Shown: one piece after another, positions 13,782-17,421 of the stretch
Layout of the letters: each line of letters opens with the position of its first letter
Position numbering within the stretch: position 1 is the stretch's first letter
From: JAXDLK01 sp034666665
Lineage (GTDB): Bacteria > Desulfobacterota > Binatia > JACPRU01
DNA: 17,421 bases
Assembly (NCBI GenBank): GCA_034666665.1
Contig: JAXDLK010000108.1
Location: forward strand, 1 to 17,421
Reading direction: 5' to 3'
Translations under genes and position numbers: made by a program
Notes under the pieces: generated by a model
What the model was told of the DNA's origin: nothing
Database searches by the model: none
What the model saw: the letters and a program-made list of their open reading frames with translations, nothing else

Positions 13782-15176
13782 ATGGCCGAGGCTCGAGCCG
13801 AGCGCAGCTACATGGTCGACGGCCTCGTTCCGGCGCACGCGGACGGTGGCCCGCCGCTGCGCGTCGTCCCCGAATCCCTGTGCACGCGGTGCGGCGTATG
13901 CGACCCCATCTGCCCGACCGACGTCGTCCGCTTCGACGACCGCGCGTTGCCCGTGATCGAGACGGAGGGCTGCATCGCCTGCGGGCTCTGCGTCGCCGTC
14001 TGTCCGGGCGTCGACTTCGACTACAAGGCCGAGTACTGGCAGCGGTTCGGTGTCGCCGATCCGCCGCGATGGCTGGGCGGCGTCTACCAGAGCGCGTGGC
14101 TGTGCTCCTCGTCGAGCACGGACGTGCGTCGCGAAGGCAGCGGCGGCGGCGTCGTGACGCAGATCCTCATGGGCCTCCTCGCAGAGGGCGAGATCGACGC
14201 CGCGGTCACCGTGGGTGCGCATCCCGACGATCCGCTGAAGCCGGAGCCCGTGGTGTGCCGCACTCCGGAGGAGCTGCTGGCGACCGCGGGATCGAAGTAC
14301 TGCGTCGTGCCGCAGGCGAAGGCGCTCCGCCAGGTACGGCGGCTTCCCGGACGCTTCGCGTTCGTCGGCGTCGGCTGTCAGATCGAGGGCCTCCGCCGGC
14401 TCGAGGGCTTCAACAAGAGCCTCGCGCGCCGGAAGATCTTGACGATCGGCCTCGCCTGTCACGGCACGCTCGAGCGCGAGGCGACGACGGACCTGCTCGA
14501 GCGCAAGCGCGTGCCGCTCCGCTCCGTGGTCCGCTTTCGCTATCGCGGCGGGAAATTCCCGGGGAAGTTCCAGGCGGAGCTTCCCGGCGAGGTCCGCGAC
14601 CTCCACCGCTACGAGTACAAGGACAGCGCCTACAACTACCTCTTCCACCTCTACACTCCGAGCCGCTGCCTCGACTGTCCCGATTTCACCGCGGAGTTCA
14701 CCGATCTCTCGGTCACGGACTTCTGGGTGCGCGACGAGAACGGCGAGTACCTCCACCCCGAAGGCGCGAGCCTGGTGCTTTGCCGGAACGAGCGTGCCGA
14801 GTCCTTGCTCCGCATGTTGATCGCCAAGGGCCACCTCGTCGGCGGCGCCGTCAGCAAGGACGACGTGGACCGCTCGTTCCGCCACCTCGACCACGAGAAG
14901 CGCGTGGCGCCGTTTCTTCGCTGGGAGCGAGCGCGCCGAGCCGGACGGTTCGCGCCGAACTACCACCTCGATCCGCCGGCGGTGACCCTGAGCGACCGGG
15001 CGTGGGAGACGCTCTTCCGGGCGACGTTCGTCTTCTCGCGATGGCGGTCCACCCGCCGCTTGATGGTGTGGGTGCTGTTCTCGCGCTTCGGGGACGCCGT
15101 CACCTGGATGAACATGCGCCGCAAACGGAGGCGAGCGCGGCGACGCGCGAGGAGAGGGGGACGTTTCACACATTGA
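13782..15176 (+). CDS. FrhB-type coenzyme F420 hydrogenase/dehydrogenase beta-subunit family iron-sulfur flavoprotein
   Basis: A 464-residue soluble redox protein. A 2x[4Fe-4S] ferredoxin domain has CTRCGVCDPICP (Cys34, 37, 40, 44) and CIACGLCVAVCP (Cys64, 67, 70, 74). It is followed by the FrhB N- and C-terminal domains: GSGGGVVTQILMGLL (119-133), KYCVVPQAKALRQV (172-185), FVGVGCQIEGLRRL (194-207), GLACHG (223-228), FRYRGGKFPGKF (252-263) and CLDCPDFTAEFTDLSVTDFW (296-315). Relatives include F420H2 dehydrogenase subunits, vinyl reductases and proteins found beside polysaccharide pyruvyl transferases. Here the setting is a glycan cluster, so reduction of a sugar or lipid intermediate is possible, with FAD or F420 as cofactor. 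The ATG at 13782 is preferred; one at 13812 is possible. The Arg-rich end KRRRARRRARRGGRFTH runs into the inverted repeat, which supplies the stop. Confidence 0.87.
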   Translation: MAEARAERSYMVDGLVPAHADGGPPLRVVPESLCTRCGVCDPICPTDVVRFDDRALPVIETEGCIACGLCVAVCPGVDFDYKAEYWQRFGVADPPRWLGGVYQSAWLCSSSSTDVRREGSGGGVVTQILMGLLAEGEIDAAVTVGAHPDDPLKPEPVVCRTPEELLATAGSKYCVVPQAKALRQVRRLPGRFAFVGVGCQIEGLRRLEGFNKSLARRKILTIGLACHGTLEREATTDLLERKRVPLRSVVRFRYRGGKFPGKFQAELPGEVRDLHRYEYKDSAYNYLFHLYTPSRCLDCPDFTAEFTDLSVTDFWVRDENGEYLHPEGASLVLCRNERAESLLRMLIAKGHLVGGAVSKDDVDRSFRHLDHEKRVAPFLRWERARRAGRFAPNYHLDPPAVTLSDRAWETLFRATFVFSRWRSTRRLMVWVLFSRFGDAVTWMNMRRKRRRARRRARRGGRFTH

Positions 15177-15250
15177 GCACATTTCCGTCCCCGCCGAGTC
15201 GTTCGGGCGGTCGGAAGAAGCGAAATGTGCTCAATGTGTGAAACGTCCCC
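15157..15250. repeat. 29-bp perfect inverted repeat with 36-base loop (REP/MITE-like element)
   Basis: Bases 15157-15185 and 15222-15250 are perfect reverse complements over 29 positions, starting GGGGACGTTTCACACATTG and ending in GTCCCC on the right. The 36-base loop contains further pairing: TTCCG (15183-15187) with CGGAA (15212-15216), and CCGCCGA with TCGGGCGG. The GGGGAC/GTCCCC ends and nested palindromes recall REP-like elements mobilised by RAYT (Y1) transposases, though no transposase gene is present. The left arm contains the TGA stop of the FrhB-like gene (15174-15176), and read inward from either side the arms encode the same Gly-Arg-Phe-Thr-His-stop. As RNA this would be a very stable hairpin that could act as a terminator or mRNA stabiliser between the genes. 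Confidence 0.85.
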
Positions 15251-15269
15251 TGCTTGACCCTGCTTGACC
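15250..15269 (+). repeat. tandem duplication of a 10-bp unit
   Basis: CTGCTTGACC occurs twice head to tail, directly after the right arm of the inverted repeat and directly before the ATG of the acyl-CoA dehydrogenase gene. It probably belongs to the same element, or marks its boundary. It leaves the next gene with no Shine-Dalgarno sequence. Confidence 0.75.
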
Positions 15270-16427
15270 ATGGATTTCCAGCTCACCGAGGAACAGCGGA
15301 TCGCTCTCGACGCCTTCGCGCGCTTCGCCGAGGCCGAGATCCGGCCGATCACCGACCGGCATCGCGAGCGGCCGATCCCGCACGACGTCGCGATCGATCT
15401 CCTGCGCGCGCTCGTTCCCTACGGGGTCGTCGGCGGGTGGCTTCCGGAATCGGCGGGCGGTGTCGGGCTCGACATGGTGACCAGCGGCCTCCTCTACGAG
15501 GAGCTCGCCCGGGTGTCGCCGGACCTCGCCGGGACGGCGTTCATCAACGAAGGCGTGTCGCTCACCCTGCACGCGCTCGCGTCGCCCGAGCAGCAGGCGC
15601 GGCTTCTGCCGCGGCTCCTCGCCGGGGAGATCGTCGGTTGCTCCGCGATCACCGAGCCCGACGTCGGCTCGAACGTTCGCGACGTGAAAACCACCGCGAC
15701 GCGGGACGGCGACGAGTACGTCATCCGCGGTGAGAAGACGTGGATCTCGAACGGCGGCATCTCGGATTTCGTCGTCGTCGTCGCGCGCTCCGGTCCGGGA
15801 GAGATCAGCCTCTTTCTCGTCGAACGCGAGGCCCACGGCTACACGAGCCGCGACTTGCCGAAGCTCGGGTTGAACGGCTGGTCGACGGCCGAGCTCTCGT
15901 TCGACGAGGTGCGCGTGCCCGCGGCGAACCTGCTCGGCCGCCCCGGCGCGGGCCTTCGCGAGACGCTCCGGCTCTTCGAGCGCGCCCGCTGCTTCGTCGC
16001 CGTCATCTCCATCGGTATCGCGCGCGCCGCGCTCGACGCGGCGATCGTCTATGCGCGGGACCGCCGCCAGTGGGGAAAGCCGATCGGCGGCCATCAGCTG
16101 ATCCAGGAGATGATCGCCGACATGGCGACCGACCTCGACGCGGCGCGGCTGCTGACCGTACGCGGCCTCGCGCTCGTTCAGGCGGGCGTTCGCTGCGAGG
16201 CCGAGACGTCGATGGCGAAGTGGTACGCGACCGAGGCCGCGGTGCGGATCGCCTCGTCGGCGATCCAGGTGCACGGCGCCTACGGGCTCAGCCGCGAGCT
16301 CCCGGTCGAGCAGCACTTTCGCGACGCGCGCATGATGACGATCCCGGACGGGACGACGCAGATCCAGAAACTGATCATCGCGCGGAAGCTGCTCGGGATC
16401 GACGCCTTCGGCCCGCGCGAAGGCTGA
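15270..16427 (+). CDS. acyl-CoA dehydrogenase family protein with Asp at the catalytic base position
   Basis: A 385-residue flavoprotein of normal length for the acyl-CoA dehydrogenase family, which normally oxidises acyl thioesters to enoyl forms with FAD. Conserved segments are CSAITEPDVGSNVRDVKTTA (124-143), GEKTWISNGGISDF (154-167), RRQWGKPIGGHQLIQEMIADM (265-285) and IQVHGAYGLSRELPVEQHFRDAR (332-354). The usual catalytic Glu in the Y-E-G-T motif is replaced: the sequence reads IPDGTTQIQKLIIAR, with Asp360. The ATG at 15270 fits the family N-terminus (DFQLTEEQ); a TTG six bases upstream is possible. The whole upstream leader is repeat DNA with no ribosome site, so translation may be weak, leaderless or coupled. 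Forty-six bases separate it from the acyltransferase gene. Substrate unknown; other oxidative or non-redox roles known in the superfamily are possible. Confidence 0.9.
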   Translation: MDFQLTEEQRIALDAFARFAEAEIRPITDRHRERPIPHDVAIDLLRALVPYGVVGGWLPESAGGVGLDMVTSGLLYEELARVSPDLAGTAFINEGVSLTLHALASPEQQARLLPRLLAGEIVGCSAITEPDVGSNVRDVKTTATRDGDEYVIRGEKTWISNGGISDFVVVVARSGPGEISLFLVEREAHGYTSRDLPKLGLNGWSTAELSFDEVRVPAANLLGRPGAGLRETLRLFERARCFVAVISIGIARAALDAAIVYARDRRQWGKPIGGHQLIQEMIADMATDLDAARLLTVRGLALVQAGVRCEAETSMAKWYATEAAVRIASSAIQVHGAYGLSRELPVEQHFRDARMMTIPDGTTQIQKLIIARKLLGIDAFGPREG

Positions 16428-16465
16428 TCTCGCGCCGAGTCGGGGACTAGCGTTCGTCGAGGACT

Positions 16466-16470
16466 GGAGG
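16466..16470 (+). promoter_or_regulatory. Shine-Dalgarno site of the acyltransferase gene
   Basis: GGAGG lies three bases before the ATG at 16474. The spacing is short but the match is full, and it supports that start. Confidence 0.55.
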
Positions 16471-16473
16471 TCG

Positions 16474-17229
16474 ATGGCAGACCCGGAGCTTCGCAAACCC
16501 GAGGATCTTCCCTTCCACGAGCTCGCCCGGGAAGGCCGGTTCTCGAGCGTGCAAAAATACCAGGCGATGACCGTCGGCAGGCCGGGAGTGTGGCCGCTCG
16601 TCAAGTACGAGCTCCTCACCGGCACCGTCGGCCTGGTTCCCGGAGCGCTCGGCATTCTCCTGCGGCAGTACCTCTATCGGTTTCTGTTGCGGCAGATGGG
16701 CCGCGGGGTGGTGATCGGCAGGAGCGTGACCGTGCGCCATCCGAGCAAGATCTCGATCGGCAGCGGTTCGGTGATCGACGACTATGCTCTGCTGAACGCG
16801 CTCGGCGGCGATGACTCGGAGATCGTGATCGGCGACAGGGCGCTGGTGGGACGGGGTTCCGTGATCAAGACCCGCGGGGGACGGATCGTTCTCGAGGACG
16901 GCGCGGATCTCAGCCACAACGTGCGACTCACGACCGGCGAGCTGATCCGAATCGGCAAGCACGTGCTGCTCGGGCCGAACTGCTGCATCGGCGGCACCGA
17001 CCATCGCATCGACGACACCGAGACCCCGATCGCGTTCCAGGGATTGAGGTACAAGGGAGGAGTCGTCATCGAGGACGACGTCTGGCTCGGCATCAACGTG
17101 ACGGTCCTCGATGGCGTTCGGATCGGGGCGGGGAGCGTCGTCGCCGCCGGAGCGGTCGTCACGCGAGACCTTCCCCCAGGTTCGCTCGCTCGTGGCATTC
17201 CCGCTCGGATCACCGGTACCCGCGAATAG
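16474..17229 (+). CDS. left-handed beta-helix (hexapeptide repeat) acyltransferase
   Basis: A 251-residue acyltransferase of the LbH/NeuD-WbbJ-maltose acetyltransferase type, which moves an acyl group, usually acetyl from acetyl-CoA, to a sugar hydroxyl or amine. An N-terminal helical region (1-75) contains a hydrophobic stretch (LLTGTVGLVPGALGILL, 47-63) that could be membrane associated. Hexapeptide repeats begin at GRGVVIGRSVTVRHPSKISI (76-95) and run to about 245. The probable catalytic His177 lies in GGTDHRIDDTETPI, followed by the typical end VWLGINVTVLDGVRIGAGSV, VVAAGAVVTRDLPPGSLARG and IPARI. The ATG at 16474 is supported by GGAGG three bases upstream. It follows the acyl-CoA dehydrogenase on the same strand, so an acyl-thioester-linked pathway is imaginable. 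A hairpin follows the stop, before the convergent methyltransferase. Confidence 0.9.
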   Translation: MADPELRKPEDLPFHELAREGRFSSVQKYQAMTVGRPGVWPLVKYELLTGTVGLVPGALGILLRQYLYRFLLRQMGRGVVIGRSVTVRHPSKISIGSGSVIDDYALLNALGGDDSEIVIGDRALVGRGSVIKTRGGRIVLEDGADLSHNVRLTTGELIRIGKHVLLGPNCCIGGTDHRIDDTETPIAFQGLRYKGGVVIEDDVWLGINVTVLDGVRIGAGSVVAAGAVVTRDLPPGSLARGIPARITGTRE

Positions 17230-17230
17230 C

Positions 17231-17273
17231 CGACGGGCACCCGCCGCTCGCCAGCGGGGAACGGGGCCCGTCG
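17231..17273. terminator. candidate bidirectional terminator hairpin
   Basis: CGACGGGC (17231-17238) pairs with GCCCGTCG (17266-17273), and inside it CCGCT-CGCC-AGCGG (17244-17257) forms a second stem. The structure lies in the 49 bases between two converging genes. No T-run follows on either strand, so if it terminates it does so without the classical U-tract. Confidence 0.45.
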
Positions 17274-17278
17274 CGGGC

Positions 17279-17421
17279 TCAGAGCTTGACGACCAGGCAC
17301 TGGCCGCTGCGCAGGACGATCGGTGACTCCGGGCGCTTCTCGAAGAACTCGTCAACCGCGCGCCGTTCGGACAGCTCGTAGTCCGGACGTCCGTAATCGT
17401 CGAACAGCATCAAGCCGCCCG
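17279..17421 (-). CDS. C-terminal fragment of a TylF/MycF-like methyltransferase (partial)
   Basis: The last 46 residues of a gene whose start is beyond the window. The fragment begins GGLMLFDDYG and continues AVDEFFEKRPESPIVL, then SGQCLVVKL and a TGA stop at 17281-17279. The pattern GG-hydrophobic-DDYG with a following RRAVDEFF is that of the last strand and helix of TylF/MycF (macrocin O-methyltransferase-like) class I SAM enzymes, which methylate sugar hydroxyls in glycan or antibiotic clusters. It converges on the acyltransferase gene. The family is suggested by a short fragment, so a related class I methyltransferase is possible. Confidence 0.65.
   Translation of the reverse strand, partial: GGLMLFDDYGRPDYELSERRAVDEFFEKRPESPIVLRSGQCLVVKL

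Noticed and set aside
13182..15182. Reverse open frame of over 600 codons across the FrhB-like gene.
   Set aside because: It is opposite the clear ferredoxin and FrhB motifs, and part of it re-reads the glycosyltransferase in a wrong frame.
15157..15250. CRISPR repeat or attachment site.
   Set aside because: There are only two arms, in inverted orientation, with no spacer series and no integrase nearby.
15231..16655. Reverse open frame across the acyl-CoA dehydrogenase gene.
   Set aside because: It is antisense to a well-conserved enzyme; it ends inside the inverted repeat only because the arms are symmetrical.

Overview
The window is a very GC-rich bacterial segment. Third codon positions are mostly G or C, GTG starts are common, and many gene junctions overlap by a few bases. 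The protein families present (YbhN/AglD-like flippases, a membrane-fused spermidine-synthase-like protein, an FrhB-type protein in a glycan context, several SGNH hydrolases) and a GGGGAC-ended inverted repeat are typical of environmental Gram-negative lineages, such as former Deltaproteobacteria/Myxococcota, Binatota or Acidobacteriota. The sequence alone does not fix the phylum. There are no rRNA, tRNA, phage or CRISPR features. Coding density is close to complete and no gene-free stretch exceeds 100 bases.

Layout. (1) 1-699 (-) is an SGNH-hydrolase lipoprotein. (2) 799-3967 (+) is a tight three-gene operon, with two 4-bp overlaps, for an NAD-dependent sugar epimerase, a flippase-like membrane protein and a polysaccharide pyruvyl transferase. 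(3) 4061-4602 (-) is a MazEF-like toxin-antitoxin pair with an apparently leaderless antitoxin. (4) 4646-7758 (-) holds an unusual fusion of a flippase-like membrane domain with a TolB/PD40 beta-propeller, followed by a membrane-anchored SGNH hydrolase. (5) 7857-9110 (+) is a third SGNH-type protein; its C-terminal tail is antisense to the next gene. (6) 9002-13713 (-) is a two-gene operon of a GT-C (family 39-like) glycosyltransferase with a C-terminal discoidin-like domain and a membrane-embedded spermidine-synthase-fold protein. (7) 13782-17229 (+) holds an FrhB-type iron-sulfur protein, a 29-bp perfect inverted repeat, an acyl-CoA dehydrogenase with an altered catalytic position, and a hexapeptide-repeat acyltransferase. 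(8) 17279-17421 (-) is the C-terminal end of a TylF/MycF-like methyltransferase that runs out of the window.

Taken together this looks like an accessory surface-glycan or glycolipid island. Sugar-nucleotide modification, lipid-carrier-linked transfer (GT-C), pyruvylation, acylation and deacylation (SGNH, LbH), possible methylation, and two candidate glycolipid-translocating membrane proteins are interleaved in short, strand-alternating operons. That joint role is an inference from family membership and proximity. The most unusual items are the flippase-propeller fusion, the inverted repeat that supplies the stop codon of one gene and the whole leader of the next, the Glu-to-Asp change in the acyl-CoA dehydrogenase, and the divergent spermidine-synthase-like domain that lacks the expected catalytic motif.
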